Shown one piece after another: positions 23,904 through 33,065 of a stretch of 64,000 nucleotides of DNA. This DNA is from Hermodarchaeum sp048939595. Lineage in GTDB: Archaea; Asgardarchaeota; Hermodarchaeia; Hermodarchaeales; Hermodarchaeaceae. The notes under the pieces were generated by a model. The model did no database searches and had not been told where the DNA came from. It saw only the letters and a list, made by a program, of their open reading frames with translations. The stretch lies in contig JBHLPI010000001.1 in NCBI GenBank assembly GCA_048939595.1, positions 1 to 64,000 on the forward strand, given 5' to 3'. A program made the translations under genes and the position numbers. The first letter of the stretch is position 1. Every line of letters starts with the position of its first letter.

Positions 23904-24710
23904 GTGCTTGATTCTCAGATTCTAGTCATCGACCCCCAACTTGCCGGGATTGCAGGCGATATGTTTGTTGCGGCGCTACTGGATTTAGGAGCCAATGCAG
24001 AGGCGGTAATCAAGGCCATGGAAGCAGCCGTGGACTACGTTCCAAATTGTCGAAAGGTATCTGTAACACCACAGCCAATCACACGCAGTCATATTGGCGG
24101 ACTGTTCCTCGATATTCAAATAGATGAATCATATTCAACTCGCCCAGGTAAAATCCTCCTAAAAGCCGTTACATCGCTGACAAAGGATCTGAAACTTTCT
24201 CAACCCGCAAAAGCGTATGCGATTCGAGCGATTTACACCCTTATTGGAGCTGAAGCAAGTGTGCACCAGCACACAGTAGAAGAAGTTCATCTTCACGCCG
24301 CAGGCTCTGTCGATACAGTTCTTGACATCATTGGAGCCGCTGTAGCACTAGAGAGTCTCGGAATAGTGAGTTCTAAAACTACGAAATATTTCACACTACC
24401 AATCGCTGTAGGCGGTGGAACCTTTCCCAGTGGGCATGGACGCTTAGCAGCACCAGGTCCAGCAGTAATGAACATTCTAACTGAAAATAATCTTGCCTTC
24501 AAAGGAGGACCACATCTCTGTGAAATGGCTACACCCACCGGAGTCTCCTTACTCGCTGCACTAAAGCCAATATCAACCCAGGTATATCCTGAACTCTACC
24601 CCCAAGCGGTAGGATATGGCGCTGGGACAGGAGAGATACCTGGGACTCCGAACCTACTTCGACTTGTGTTAGGAAAACCCAAAAAACCAACCAACAACGA
24701 GGAGGTCTAG
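23904..24710 (+). CDS. larC: LarC1-like nickel insertion protein (N-terminal domain only)
   Basis: LarC inserts nickel into the pyridinium dithiocarboxylate nucleotide. The 268-residue protein starts with GTG (23904) and shows the LarC N-terminus IAGDMFVAALLDLGA, a His-rich segment VHQHTVEEVHLHAAGSVDT (likely metal binding) and the PTGVSLLAAL segment. Full LarC proteins are about 400 residues because a second domain (LarC2) follows; it is missing here, and the next gene (larE) begins at once. In some organisms LarC1 and LarC2 are separate or joined by a programmed frameshift, so LarC2 may be elsewhere in the genome. An ending GGAGGT sits just before the stop and serves larE. Confidence 0.85.
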   Translation: MLDSQILVIDPQLAGIAGDMFVAALLDLGANAEAVIKAMEAAVDYVPNCRKVSVTPQPITRSHIGGLFLDIQIDESYSTRPGKILLKAVTSLTKDLKLSQPAKAYAIRAIYTLIGAEASVHQHTVEEVHLHAAGSVDTVLDIIGAAVALESLGIVSSKTTKYFTLPIAVGGGTFPSGHGRLAAPGPAVMNILTENNLAFKGGPHLCEMATPTGVSLLAALKPISTQVYPELYPQAVGYGAGTGEIPGTPNLLRLVLGKPKKPTNNEEV

Positions 24711-24757
24711 CCACTATTCCAGCCAGTAAAAAGTCTCTACAACAAAAACGCAGCCAA

Positions 24758-25537
24758 GTGATTGAACACCTTAAGGAATTAAGGAGTGTATTAGTGGCTT
24801 TGTCAGGTGGCGTAGATAGTGCAGTTATGGCAGCACTTGCCTATGAAGCATTGCAAGATAAAGCAGTTGCAGCGACTTTCGATTCACCCTTGATGATACC
24901 CGAAGAAGTTGAAGATGCACGACAAGTGGCGAAAACCATTGGAATTCGCCATCATGTGCAAACCTTGAATGAATTGGAAAAGGCGTCCATTGTTCCAAAT
25001 CCCGTTGATCGCTGTTACCATTGCAAACTCCTTCGATTCCGTGAAGCTCAGGTCCTAGCAGTCAAACTAGGATTAAATGTGGTCGTTGATGGTACCACGG
25101 CAAGTGATCTCGGTGAACACCGACCGGGACTGAAAGCAATACGTGAATTGGGAATCATTAGCCCCCTACTTGATGCAGGCATTACTAAAACGGAATCCCG
25201 ACAGCTTGCAAGGGAGTTAGCACTCCTTGTAGCTAATAAGCCATCGAATAGTTGTCTAGCTACACGAATACCGTATGGTGAAACCCTCACAGAGGAACGA
25301 CTTGCACGGATTGCAGCAGCTGAAAAAGCGATTCGGGAAATAGCAGATGTGGGTTTCATTCGAGTCCGTGATCATGGGCATTTAGCCCGGATTGAGGTTC
25401 CATCCGATAAAATCCAGATACTTCTTCGAAAACCAATATCAGACCAGATTATCAAGCAATTAAAAGCCTTTGGTTACGAGTTCGTTACGATCGATTTGAA
25501 AGGTTACCGTTTCGGGAGTTTTGACGAACCATCATAA
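24758..25537 (+). CDS. larE: LarE, ATP-dependent sulfur transferase for the nickel-pincer cofactor
   Basis: LarE adenylates the LarB product and converts its carboxylates to thiocarboxylates. PP-loop motif SGGVDSAV is at residues 16-23 (counting from the GTG at 24758). C86xxC89 in RCYHCK together with C166 in NSCLATRIPYG gives three conserved cysteines, the set associated with cluster-using LarE proteins instead of the single sacrificial Cys type. The start is uncertain: in-frame codons upstream encode a helix (SKKSLQQKRSQ) typical of LarE N-termini, and an ATT at 24716 lies 9 bp after GGAGGT, whereas the GTG at 24758 has no obvious site. It follows larC directly. Confidence 0.93.
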   Translation: MIEHLKELRSVLVALSGGVDSAVMAALAYEALQDKAVAATFDSPLMIPEEVEDARQVAKTIGIRHHVQTLNELEKASIVPNPVDRCYHCKLLRFREAQVLAVKLGLNVVVDGTTASDLGEHRPGLKAIRELGIISPLLDAGITKTESRQLARELALLVANKPSNSCLATRIPYGETLTEERLARIAAAEKAIREIADVGFIRVRDHGHLARIEVPSDKIQILLRKPISDQIIKQLKAFGYEFVTIDLKGYRFGSFDEPS

Positions 25538-26103
25538 AGAATAAGCAAAAAAAATCGCTACTAGATAATTGGTTACGAAGCGATGAACGTTTTTCCTTTC
25601 CTTTGTGCCTTCAAAATACGGTTCTACCTTTTTCAGAATCGTCTACTATTTCCAAGGCAATACATTGGTTAAGTTCTAAAAATGAAAAGATAGGAAAGAA
25701 TTCGTCATTTTCCGTCAAATACATGTTAAGCCTATGAAGAATCAACCCAAAACACAAAAGGCGATTTTTCTGTGTAAGTTTTCAAGTCGAAAAAATGTCA
25801 GCGAGCCAAAATAAACAATTCTCTCGTTTTCCTCTGCTTTTTTTATTGGTTTGACCGGATTCTGCCCTAAGCTTTCGGTGACAAACGAGAAGACAAAACT
25901 CAATCAGGAGATTCATGAATGGGATACACAAGAAGCAGCAGAATTCTATGCCAACTCGTTTGCAATGCAATTTATGAAGAATCGGTCAGTTCCTGGCTCC
26001 ACTTCATATGAAATCCTTCCACAGTAAACCCAAGAACGAATGAAAGGCTTTTATCACAACGGGTCCACGAGTAGCATACACTCAATATATCCGAGGGAAG
26101 TAT
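25538..26103. other. 566-bp gap between larE and the isomerase-like gene
   Basis: The stretch is AT-rich and carries no sizeable gene. Its second half holds one open frame of about 50 codons, listed separately, whose composition looks protein-like. The first half (25538-25870) contains only short frames and no hairpin that I could recognise. A ribosome binding site (GAGGGAAG) for the isomerase-like gene sits at the right edge. Confidence 0.5.
25878..26027 (+). CDS. Possible 49-residue small protein or gene remnant
   Basis: A GTG-started frame encodes VTNEKTKLNQEIHEWDTQEA and onward to a stop at 26025. Its residues are evenly mixed and charged, unlike the Leu/Phe-rich noise in the other frames here, and an open region extends upstream by about 20 codons before a stop. 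There is no clear ribosome binding site and I recognise no family. It could be the C-terminal remnant of a decayed gene, or a genuine small protein. Confidence 0.3.
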   Translation: MTNEKTKLNQEIHEWDTQEAAEFYANSFAMQFMKNRSVPGSTSYEILPQ

Positions 26104-27432
26104 ATGCAAAAGCCCAAGGTTGGACTTATCACACTCTCACTTGCCCGGGAACGAATAGACATTGCTGAACAAGCCCATAAAGAACTGAAAGCCGCGTTGA
26201 AAAAACAGCCCCTTGAAATAATTCCTTATGATGAACTGGTCTTAACGATGGAAGATTCAGTCCGGATCTCCGAAGACATGGTGCATGACCATATTCAGTG
26301 TATCATCTATAATATCGGCTCCTGGGTGTACGCGCCCATGGTTGTTTCTGCTGTTCAAGCTACAGGATTACCAAGCATCGTGTATGGATATCGGAGCCCT
26401 GTAGCATTCAGTCTCGTTGGTGCGGCGATTACACATGGCAGTCTTGATGAATTGGATCTTCTGCATCGGTTTGTCTATGGAGAACCCGATTCGCCAGATG
26501 TGTTGGATGCAATTACCAGTTATTGCCGAGCCGCGATGACCTTTGATAATCTCAGTCGTAGCAAAGCCGTTGTCATTGGTGGAAAAACCATGGGAATGGT
26601 GACCTCTGCAGTAGACTTTAGCCAGGTGAAAGATATCTTCGGTACAGAGATTGAACATGTTGATATGCTGCGATTATATCTGGATGCCCAGAAAATACCT
26701 GAGAAGCAAGTAAAAGAGAAAATGGCCTGGGCAAAGAAGACTTACGGGTCAATCAATGTCTCTGACGAGATTCTTGAGAAAAGTGTTCGTTTGTATTTCG
26801 CTATGAAAGAGATGATGCAGACAGAGGGGTATGCTTTTGGTGGTTTCAAATGTCAGCCTGAATTCATTGACAATTATGTCAGTGGTTGTATGCCTATCTC
26901 CTGGCTAATTAATGAAGGCATCATGATGTCTTGCGAAGCCGATATGAACGCAGCATTCACAATGCGAATTCTCCATTTATTAAGTGGACAGCCAGTGCTC
27001 TTCGCTGATGTCAATGATTTGGATATGAATACAGGCACACTACGGTTAGTTAATTGTGGGACAATCGCGACGGATATGGCTATTTCGCCCAAAGATGTTG
27101 ATTGGAATCCACAGTACGAATATATGGGCAAAGCCAGCGGAGCCTGTCCAACCTTTAGTTGCAAAGAAGGATACGTCACCTTAGCAAGACTGGCGCGAGT
27201 AGGTGGTGAGTATGTGATGCAAATCGCAAACGGTGAAGCTGTTGTTCAAGACAAAGAAACCTTTAAGGAAGCACGCGATCGCTGGCCACATGCCTTTATT
27301 CACCTAGAAGGTGATCCTGACCTCTTCGTCCAGCATTTGCGATCAAATCATTTACACATGGTGTATGGCGATGTGGTAAATGAGCTATATGATCTATGCG
27401 AGATTTTAGGAATTGAACCAATTTACACTTAG
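26104..27432 (+). CDS. L-fucose/L-arabinose isomerase-family protein
   Basis: The 442-residue protein resembles the fucose/arabinose isomerase superfamily: an N-terminal Rossmann-like region (KPKVGLITLSLARERID), a central TMGMVTSAVDFSQ segment and the metal-site region YAFGGFKCQPEF...MSCEADMNAAFTM, which includes acidic metal ligands (Glu, Asp), followed by HLEGDPDL near the end. Family members interconvert aldoses and ketoses, but many archaeal homologues are of unknown substrate. A GAGGGAAG site precedes the ATG. It lies downstream of the lar genes with a gap of 566 bp and converges on the MenA-type gene, overlapping it by 4 bp. A link with the nickel-pincer cofactor is not shown. Confidence 0.75.
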   Translation: MQKPKVGLITLSLARERIDIAEQAHKELKAALKKQPLEIIPYDELVLTMEDSVRISEDMVHDHIQCIIYNIGSWVYAPMVVSAVQATGLPSIVYGYRSPVAFSLVGAAITHGSLDELDLLHRFVYGEPDSPDVLDAITSYCRAAMTFDNLSRSKAVVIGGKTMGMVTSAVDFSQVKDIFGTEIEHVDMLRLYLDAQKIPEKQVKEKMAWAKKTYGSINVSDEILEKSVRLYFAMKEMMQTEGYAFGGFKCQPEFIDNYVSGCMPISWLINEGIMMSCEADMNAAFTMRILHLLSGQPVLFADVNDLDMNTGTLRLVNCGTIATDMAISPKDVDWNPQYEYMGKASGACPTFSCKEGYVTLARLARVGGEYVMQIANGEAVVQDKETFKEARDRWPHAFIHLEGDPDLFVQHLRSNHLHMVYGDVVNELYDLCEILGIEPIYT

Positions 27433-28490
27433 CTTGCTAGCATCTTGATTTGGGCCTGTTTATGAAGGCGACGAGAAAACAGACTTGTAAAAAGAAAGCT
27501 GATAACTCCAGTAATTAAAGCAGTTAGTAGAATTATCTGGGGTGAGAGAATTGAGCTTAGACCCAGATAGAGGTATGCGAGCGATAGCGTGATACCTGTT
27601 AGAAGATGATTGAGGATTGTTGATACATTAGCAGGTATCATTGCTAGAGGTTGGTCAAAGAATCTAAGAGTGTAAAGCCCGCCAATGAAGCTCAGAGGAA
27701 TGGTTGACAAGACGAGGAATGAATACCAGGATGTAATATTGAAAAGAACAGCAAAGACAACAACAAGGTAAATCAACAGCAAAAGGGCAACATAAAGAAT
27801 GGCGGCATGATGTCGGCCCAAGCGAACAACAAGGGTATATTTTCCAGAGTCTCGATCAGCTTTGAAATCAGCGAATTCGTTGATATAGAGGATCGCTGAT
27901 ACAAGGAAAGCGACAGGCAGTGCCATAATTACCGGTTCCCAAGAAAAAAGTTGGGTTTGAGTATAAAAGGCTCCTAGTGTGAGGAAGATTCCAAAGCAAA
28001 TACCAATGACTATCTCACCTATTCCACGGCTAACGAATTTAATAGGCGGGGCCGTGTAGAAAAACCCAAAAAACACACCGAGAATACCTAATATCAACAC
28101 AAGAAGACCACGTGTGATGGTTAGGTAGAGACCAATCACAGCGCCACTGCTAAACAACATAATTGATCCAGCAAGGACTGCTCGAGGAGAAAGGAGAGTT
28201 TTTTGAATCATTCGGCTTCCACCAGTGAATGGCCTGATATATTCGACATTGATATTATCAGATCCTTGTCGAAAATCCCAGTAATCGTTAGCTACATTTG
28301 CCCCCAGATGTATGAATACACCACCAATGAGGGTGAGTAGGAACACGTCCCAAAGGAAGATGCCTGTGGTTCCCCAAGCAATCGCGGTTCCAAGAAGTAT
28401 TGGGACGATCGAGGCTGTCACGAATGGGAGACGAAGTTCTTCTAGCCATATTTTGGCTTTACTCGGATTTTCCTTTAGATCTTCAGACAT
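27429..28490 (-). CDS. UbiA-family prenyltransferase, MenA-like
   Basis: This integral membrane enzyme of 353 residues with about nine hydrophobic helices transfers an isoprenoid chain to an aromatic acceptor. The first Asp-rich motif is NVANDYWDFRQGSDN and the second is EFADFKADRDSGK, both as in 1,4-dihydroxy-2-naphthoate prenyltransferase (MenA), with the ...RPFTGGSRMI segment between them. A menaquinone-type quinone is therefore the likely product, in line with the complex I, SQR and FixC genes in the window that need one. The neighbouring polyprenyl synthase, in the same direction 31 bp upstream, would supply the side chain. Other UbiA enzymes (DGGGP synthase) lack this motif spacing. Confidence 0.85.
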   Translation of the reverse strand: MSEDLKENPSKAKIWLEELRLPFVTASIVPILLGTAIAWGTTGIFLWDVFLLTLIGGVFIHLGANVANDYWDFRQGSDNINVEYIRPFTGGSRMIQKTLLSPRAVLAGSIMLFSSGAVIGLYLTITRGLLVLILGILGVFFGFFYTAPPIKFVSRGIGEIVIGICFGIFLTLGAFYTQTQLFSWEPVIMALPVAFLVSAILYINEFADFKADRDSGKYTLVVRLGRHHAAILYVALLLLIYLVVVFAVLFNITSWYSFLVLSTIPLSFIGGLYTLRFFDQPLAMIPANVSTILNHLLTGITLSLAYLYLGLSSILSPQIILLTALITGVISFLFTSLFSRRLHKQAQIKMLAS

Positions 28491-28521
28491 ATTTTATGCC
28501 CCTAATTGTGATTGTTAAGAA

Positions 28522-29580
28522 TTAAAAATCGCGTTGAATAGTAAAATCAGCAAGTTGTTCGAGAACCGTCTGGTTGAGGAATTTGTGTTCTTTAAGGCAT
28601 CCTTTAGCACATTCTACATAGCTTTGTGCTAGCTGCATAGTATATGAATAAGCATTGTTTTGATCAATCAATGCGAGAACTGTATCCCATTGATGCTTTT
28701 CAAGTGCTTGAAGACAAATATTTCGATTATTTGCTGAACAGTTTTCGAGTGTATAAAGAAGTGGATAGTTTCCACGTTTCATTCGAAAATCAGAGAACAC
28801 AGATTTGTTCAGTTCATTCTGTGGAGCTTGAATATCGAGTACATCATCTCTGAGTTGAAACGAGAATCCAATATAGGAACCAAATTGAGCTAAAGCCTCA
28901 CGCTCCTCTTGAGTGGCTTGACCAACGATAGCCCCAGTGCGTGCAGCTTCCTCAAGAAACACAGCAGTTTTTCGCTCAATCATTTTTAGATATTCTTTTG
29001 TTGTGAAAACGGCTTCTTGCTCAGGGGTGATGAAAAGATCAAGAACTTCGCCCTCACACATACGAACACCGCCAGCGCCAATATTTGCCATGAGTTCTGG
29101 AGAACCATGCGTACCAATAATTCTTAAAGCCTGGGCAATAAGGAAGTCTCCCGCCAGAAGTGCAACGTCATGACCATATTTCTTATGGACCGTTGGAACG
29201 CCTCTACGCATATCATCTTTATCGATGATATCATCATGGATAAGACTCGCAGTTTGGAGAAGCTCAGCAGCAACAGTAATTGGAAGGACTTTTTCAATTG
29301 ATCCACCAACAGCCTCACATGCAAGGAGGGTCACTAGAGACCTAAGCCGTTTGCCTCCTGCAACAATGAGATGATGCGCAGCATTATACAGAACTGGTGG
29401 TTCTCCTTTTTGCTGTTGAAGATAATCTAATACAGCTGAATTGATGAGCACAATTCGTGTTCTGATATGTTCACTTTCTAGGTATGATGCAGGCTTACTT
29501 TTTGCTGAACTCATATTTGAAGCTGAAATAGGAGACATTGGTTGATGGTTATCAGCTGGTATTGAATCACGATTAGGCAT
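28522..29580 (-). CDS. Polyprenyl (geranylgeranyl-type) diphosphate synthase
   Basis: The enzyme condenses isopentenyl diphosphate units with an allylic diphosphate. Of 352 residues, the first 35 are a disordered Ser/Pro extension. The first Asp-rich motif is LIHDDIIDKDDMRRG, and the second is FQLRDDVLDI, both hallmarks of trans-prenyl synthases. Chain length is set by residues upstream of the first motif (TASLIHDDI), where small residues suggest a long product. A GGAG site precedes the ATG at 29580. Together with the MenA-like gene downstream and the reductase-family gene upstream it forms an isoprenoid or quinone side-chain cluster. Confidence 0.92.
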   Translation of the reverse strand: MPNRDSIPADNHQPMSPISASNMSSAKSKPASYLESEHIRTRIVLINSAVLDYLQQQKGEPPVLYNAAHHLIVAGGKRLRSLVTLLACEAVGGSIEKVLPITVAAELLQTASLIHDDIIDKDDMRRGVPTVHKKYGHDVALLAGDFLIAQALRIIGTHGSPELMANIGAGGVRMCEGEVLDLFITPEQEAVFTTKEYLKMIERKTAVFLEEAARTGAIVGQATQEEREALAQFGSYIGFSFQLRDDVLDIQAPQNELNKSVFSDFRMKRGNYPLLYTLENCSANNRNICLQALEKHQWDTVLALIDQNNAYSYTMQLAQSYVECAKGCLKEHKFLNQTVLEQLADFTIQRDF

Positions 29581-29729
29581 TCACTGAAAACTCCTTTGTA
29601 ATCGATTCCTATTATCGATTGGTGTTATTTGAAAGTACGTTTTAGATATTGAATGTAAACAATACATACTAAAGAAGATATGGAACAACTTATGATGAGG
29701 TTTGGCAAATCTAGTTTTGCAGACAATCA

Positions 29730-30929
29730 TTACGATATCAACGCCAATATCTTCACAAGTGTTCGTGAGGCTAGCTTGACTGGGAAAGGAAGCCGACAAC
29801 GAATTAGGTGCCGTAAGTATCGGGGACCAGCTAGCCGCATGCAACGATTCATTAAGGTATCTGAAGTCATTATAAGATCTGAAATCCGCAGAATTTCCAA
29901 AGCGGATTTTAGCTCCTGTCCGAATTCCTTTTTCCAAGCTTCCTCGTACCAGCTTAAAGGCTGGTTTTCCTGAAGATGTTGAGCAGCTGCAATCCCGGCC
30001 AGTTCTCCTCCACCCAGGGCAGTAGGAATTCCCCCTCCATTTGAAGCCATAACATGTCCAGCAGCATCACCAACCAAGAGAACTGAATTTGAAAAAGTTC
30101 GAGATACAGGTCCACCAACGGGTACAATTGCACCAGTTCTTCGAATGATTTTCCCATTTTTCATTCGATCGGCGTTAGTTGGATGTGAAGTAATGAAACG
30201 ACGAAGATAGGAAAGAGCTGTCTGAGAATTTGTTTTGAATGATTGTCGGAAGCCGAGCCCAATATTTGCTGTTGATTCATCTTTAGGGATGACCCAAGCA
30301 TAACCACCAGGAGCAATTTGATTGCCAAAATACATCTCAGTTGTATTTGAATCACATTCAATATCCGATAGAACAAATTGAATTGTGGGAGACAAATCGC
30401 GAATCCTATTTGAATAGTGTACACCAATTGATCGTGCTATACGTGAATGTGTGCCATCAGCTCCGATGACAATTTTTGCTTTAATCATTTGACGACCCAT
30501 TTTATTTTTCACAAGTAGTTGATTTGCACTTGTTCGTTTTAGGACCGTTGTCTGTAATCGTATCTGGGCACCTGCAGCAATGGCTTGATTTGCGAGGTAT
30601 TGATCAAACTTTGCGCGATCAATAATGTTGGATACTAGCCGGAATTCAAAAGTACGATTATTTGGTGAGGCAAGTAAAAGTCGCGAGCTTCGATTGGTAA
30701 TTACCTCTGAGGGAGCATCTACGAGACGAGCAATACGAGGAGAATCTGGGAGAAGATTTTGCATTTCCTCAGGCACAGGAAGATATTCTCCACACTGCAC
30801 AGGGACTCCTACACGTTTACGACTGTCAAATACAATGGTCTTTAGTCCAAGTTTAGCTGTAGTTTTTGCAGCTGTACAACCGGCAGGTCCTGCCCCCACT
30901 ATCGCAACATCAAATGCGGATGCCGACAT
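29730..30929 (-). CDS. Geranylgeranyl reductase family FAD enzyme
   Basis: This 399-residue flavoprotein belongs to the geranylgeranyl reductase family, which saturates isoprenoid chains in archaeal lipids or quinones. It begins with the FAD loop VAIVGAGPAGCTAA, has the family motif PVQCGEYLP (about residues 43-51, with the conserved Cys), a GADGTHSRIARSIG segment, and the second FAD motif VLLVGDAAGHVMASNGGGI. The substrate may be membrane lipid precursors or the quinone tail; location beside the polyprenyl synthase and MenA-like genes favours either. The gene is 149 bp upstream of the polyprenyl synthase on the same strand. Confidence 0.9.
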   Translation of the reverse strand: MSASAFDVAIVGAGPAGCTAAKTTAKLGLKTIVFDSRKRVGVPVQCGEYLPVPEEMQNLLPDSPRIARLVDAPSEVITNRSSRLLLASPNNRTFEFRLVSNIIDRAKFDQYLANQAIAAGAQIRLQTTVLKRTSANQLLVKNKMGRQMIKAKIVIGADGTHSRIARSIGVHYSNRIRDLSPTIQFVLSDIECDSNTTEMYFGNQIAPGGYAWVIPKDESTANIGLGFRQSFKTNSQTALSYLRRFITSHPTNADRMKNGKIIRRTGAIVPVGGPVSRTFSNSVLLVGDAAGHVMASNGGGIPTALGGGELAGIAAAQHLQENQPLSWYEEAWKKEFGQELKSALEILRISDLIMTSDTLMNRCMRLAGPRYLRHLIRCRLPFPVKLASRTLVKILALIS

Positions 30930-31037
30930 ATAGTTCAGTCCATATTACCTCTTATGGGAAAGAAGAATACGCATATTTTCTACTTTAGGCTAGCGATATA
31001 ATAGTTCATCAATTGAACGCGTTTTAGAGGATGACTA

Positions 31038-32255
31038 TTAGGTGGTTTCGATTGGTTCTTCATGGAAACAATCACGGGCATCTTCACCGAAGAACATGTC
31101 CATGAGCCATTCCATTGATCCTTTTACGGTACGCCAATACATCATCCCAAAGCCCTTCTTCATCATCATATTGAAGCGTGAGGGTTGGACATCTTTTGCA
31201 TTTCGACCATAGGCTGTGATTACGAAAAGGCCTTTCCCATATCCAACATCCATCGGGCAATGGGTGCGCCCTGTAAAGTGACAGAGTTCACCAGTCTTTT
31301 TGACATCAGCGATGATATTCTTCGCTACCACAACAGCTTCAAGGTGTGCAGTAACTCCTGATTTCGAGGTGGGTAAGTCTGCGACATCCCCTAAAGCGTA
31401 GACGCCTTGTTGATCTTTGACTAGCATGGTGTGTTTATCCACTGGAATCCAGCCTTCTTCATCGCCAATATTGGAATCAATGATTGCTTGTGGAGCCTTG
31501 TGCGGAGGAACAACAAACATCGCTTCAAAGTCTAGTTCTCCACCCTCCATTGAATAGAGGATCTTTTTCTTTGGATCAACTCGATCAATGTTGAAGAAAG
31601 GGTGAATTGTGATTCCTCGTTCTTTGAAGCGCTTCTCAACAGTCTTACTGATAGTTGCATCAGGATAAGGGCGTGGCAGTGGTGTTACGAAATGAACTTC
31701 CACCTTATCTTTGAGTTTCTTCTTTTTCAAAAACTGCTCAACGAGAAATGCAGCCTCTACAGGCGAAGGAGGGCATTTGTGTGGGAGTGTACTTATTCCT
31801 ACAACAATCTTTCCGCTCTTGATTCCATTGATACGCTCCCAGATTGCCCACGCATTTTCTTGAGTTGAATGGAAATCAAGATTCGCTTCATCAAACCCAG
31901 GAATTTCACCTCGGGCGATAGCGGCACCGGATGCAATAACTAGATCGTCATATTGGTAGATGTTGTTATTCGTTGTAGTGACCGTCTTCTTTTTGAAATC
32001 GATTATTGCAGCAGGATCAACATGAAAGTTGATACGCTTATGGAGTAGGTTATTTTCTTTACGTTCGAGCTTCTTTGGGCTCATGCCCTTGAAAGCAATA
32101 TACAGAAAGTTCGGTTGGAAAAGATGCTTCCCATCTGCGTCTAAGAGTGTGATTTCAACCTCGCCTTTTTTAATTTCCTTTCCGAGCTCACGAGCCATCA
32201 GGTTAGCTGCAAGGGTACCTGCAGTACCACCACCAAGAACGAGAATTCGTCTCAT
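31038..32255 (-). CDS. sqr: Sulfide:quinone oxidoreductase-family flavoprotein
   Basis: The 405-residue protein is a two-dinucleotide-binding flavoprotein that probably oxidises sulfide and passes electrons to a membrane quinone. FAD loop is VLGGGTAGTLAAN (6-18). Redox cysteines are C161 in PHKCPPSPVEAAF, a motif typical of SQR, and C333 in THCPMDVGYGKG. An ALGDVADLPTSK motif binds FAD. C-terminal hydrophobic and amphipathic residues (MMKKGFGMMYWRT) would suit peripheral membrane attachment. It is directly upstream of TusA-like and DsrE-like genes in reading order, so this is a sulfur locus. NADH-dependent oxidoreductases of the same fold are the alternative. Confidence 0.85.
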   Translation of the reverse strand: MRRILVLGGGTAGTLAANLMARELGKEIKKGEVEITLLDADGKHLFQPNFLYIAFKGMSPKKLERKENNLLHKRINFHVDPAAIIDFKKKTVTTTNNNIYQYDDLVIASGAAIARGEIPGFDEANLDFHSTQENAWAIWERINGIKSGKIVVGISTLPHKCPPSPVEAAFLVEQFLKKKKLKDKVEVHFVTPLPRPYPDATISKTVEKRFKERGITIHPFFNIDRVDPKKKILYSMEGGELDFEAMFVVPPHKAPQAIIDSNIGDEEGWIPVDKHTMLVKDQQGVYALGDVADLPTSKSGVTAHLEAVVVAKNIIADVKKTGELCHFTGRTHCPMDVGYGKGLFVITAYGRNAKDVQPSRFNMMMKKGFGMMYWRTVKGSMEWLMDMFFGEDARDCFHEEPIETT

Positions 32256-32268
32256 TATTCTATCCCAA

Positions 32269-32511
32269 CTAATGTTTTGCCGTGATTTTCACCAGTGCGC
32301 GGATGACACCATCGTTTTCCTCAACACTGATGAGTTCGTTGTTGGTTGCAGAAATCCAGCCTTTGATATCCGGAGTAAAGCCAGGATCTGTTGCTAAAAT
32401 TTCGAGAACGTCTCCATTCTGAGCTTTACGATAAGCCCGTGCCACTTCGGTAATTGGACCGGGGCACGCCATACCGCGGCAGTCCACAATTGTTTTTGGT
32501 GTTTCAGCCAT
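32269..32511 (-). CDS. TusA-like sulfur carrier protein
   Basis: The 80-residue protein is a small sulfur-relay carrier with the family motif CRGMACPGPI near the N-terminus (the second Cys carries persulfide). Fold pattern strand-helix-strand-helix-strand fits. It would receive sulfane sulfur from the SQR neighbour (13 bp away) or the DsrE-like protein. The start MAETPKTIVDCRG is clear. Function by family; partners inferred from neighbourhood. Confidence 0.92.
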   Translation of the reverse strand: MAETPKTIVDCRGMACPGPITEVARAYRKAQNGDVLEILATDPGFTPDIKGWISATNNELISVEENDGVIRALVKITAKH

Positions 32512-32586
32512 GCTAACATCTCCGATTTTCAGTATTCATTATTCCTTGAGCATTTATTCCAGTATTCTTTGTTCTTTTGACAGTGA

Positions 32587-33015
32587 CTAAATGAATAGGG
32601 TGATATCTGCATCCTTTGCGAAGTTGAGGAATGCAGCAGCCCCAAGAACATCGTCGACTTCATCAATCAAGTCTTCACGCTTAATGTTCATGACATCCAT
32701 TGTCATCTGGCAAGCGTAAAGCTTAGCCCCTAGGTCTTTGGCATCACGAATCATTTCAGGAAGTGCTTTTGCTCCAGCCTTTTTCATTCGTCCCTTCATC
32801 ATGCCAGTTCCTATTCGCATCAACCCACCTAGTTTGACGCTATCGGCTCCTCCCTTCTTTTTAAGAAGGTTCAGACCCGAGAAGGTGAAAAAGACGCTAA
32901 CGTCCATATCCATGGAAGCGCCAGTCACACCAAGAATAAAGGGTGGGTAGGCCATGTCCATGGTGCTCTTTGAGACAATTATTGCCATACGTTTCTTACC
33001 ATTTCTTTCAGTCAT
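32587..33015 (-). CDS. DsrE/DsrF-like (DsrE2-type) sulfur-transfer protein
   Basis: The 142-residue protein fits the DsrE/F-like fold: an N-terminal strand MAIIVSKSTMDM, a glycine-rich middle, and YACQMTMDVMNI with one Cys that can carry persulfide, as in the DsrE2 subgroup. The start is at MTERNGKKR (33015), behind GGAG, because the open frame upstream to 33288 would read through intergenic sequence. It heads the run DsrE2, TusA-like, SQR on the minus strand and diverges from the complex I operon with 272 bp between starts. Confidence 0.88.
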   Translation of the reverse strand: MTERNGKKRMAIIVSKSTMDMAYPPFILGVTGASMDMDVSVFFTFSGLNLLKKKGGADSVKLGGLMRIGTGMMKGRMKKAGAKALPEMIRDAKDLGAKLYACQMTMDVMNIKREDLIDEVDDVLGAAAFLNFAKDADITLFI

Positions 33016-33065
33016 TTGATGCAACTCCGTGTTTCCATTAGTTGCGTATGTTAGAACATTCGACA

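Noticed and set aside
24600..24760. Programmed frameshift joining larC1 to a LarC2 domain
   Set aside because: Codons after the larC stop in other frames show no LarC2-like sequence; larE follows at once.
29581..29729. Frame overlapping the gap between the polyprenyl synthase and reductase-family genes
   Set aside because: It runs antisense-shifted through the reductase gene, has unusual composition and no start signal; the gap seems to be non-coding leader.
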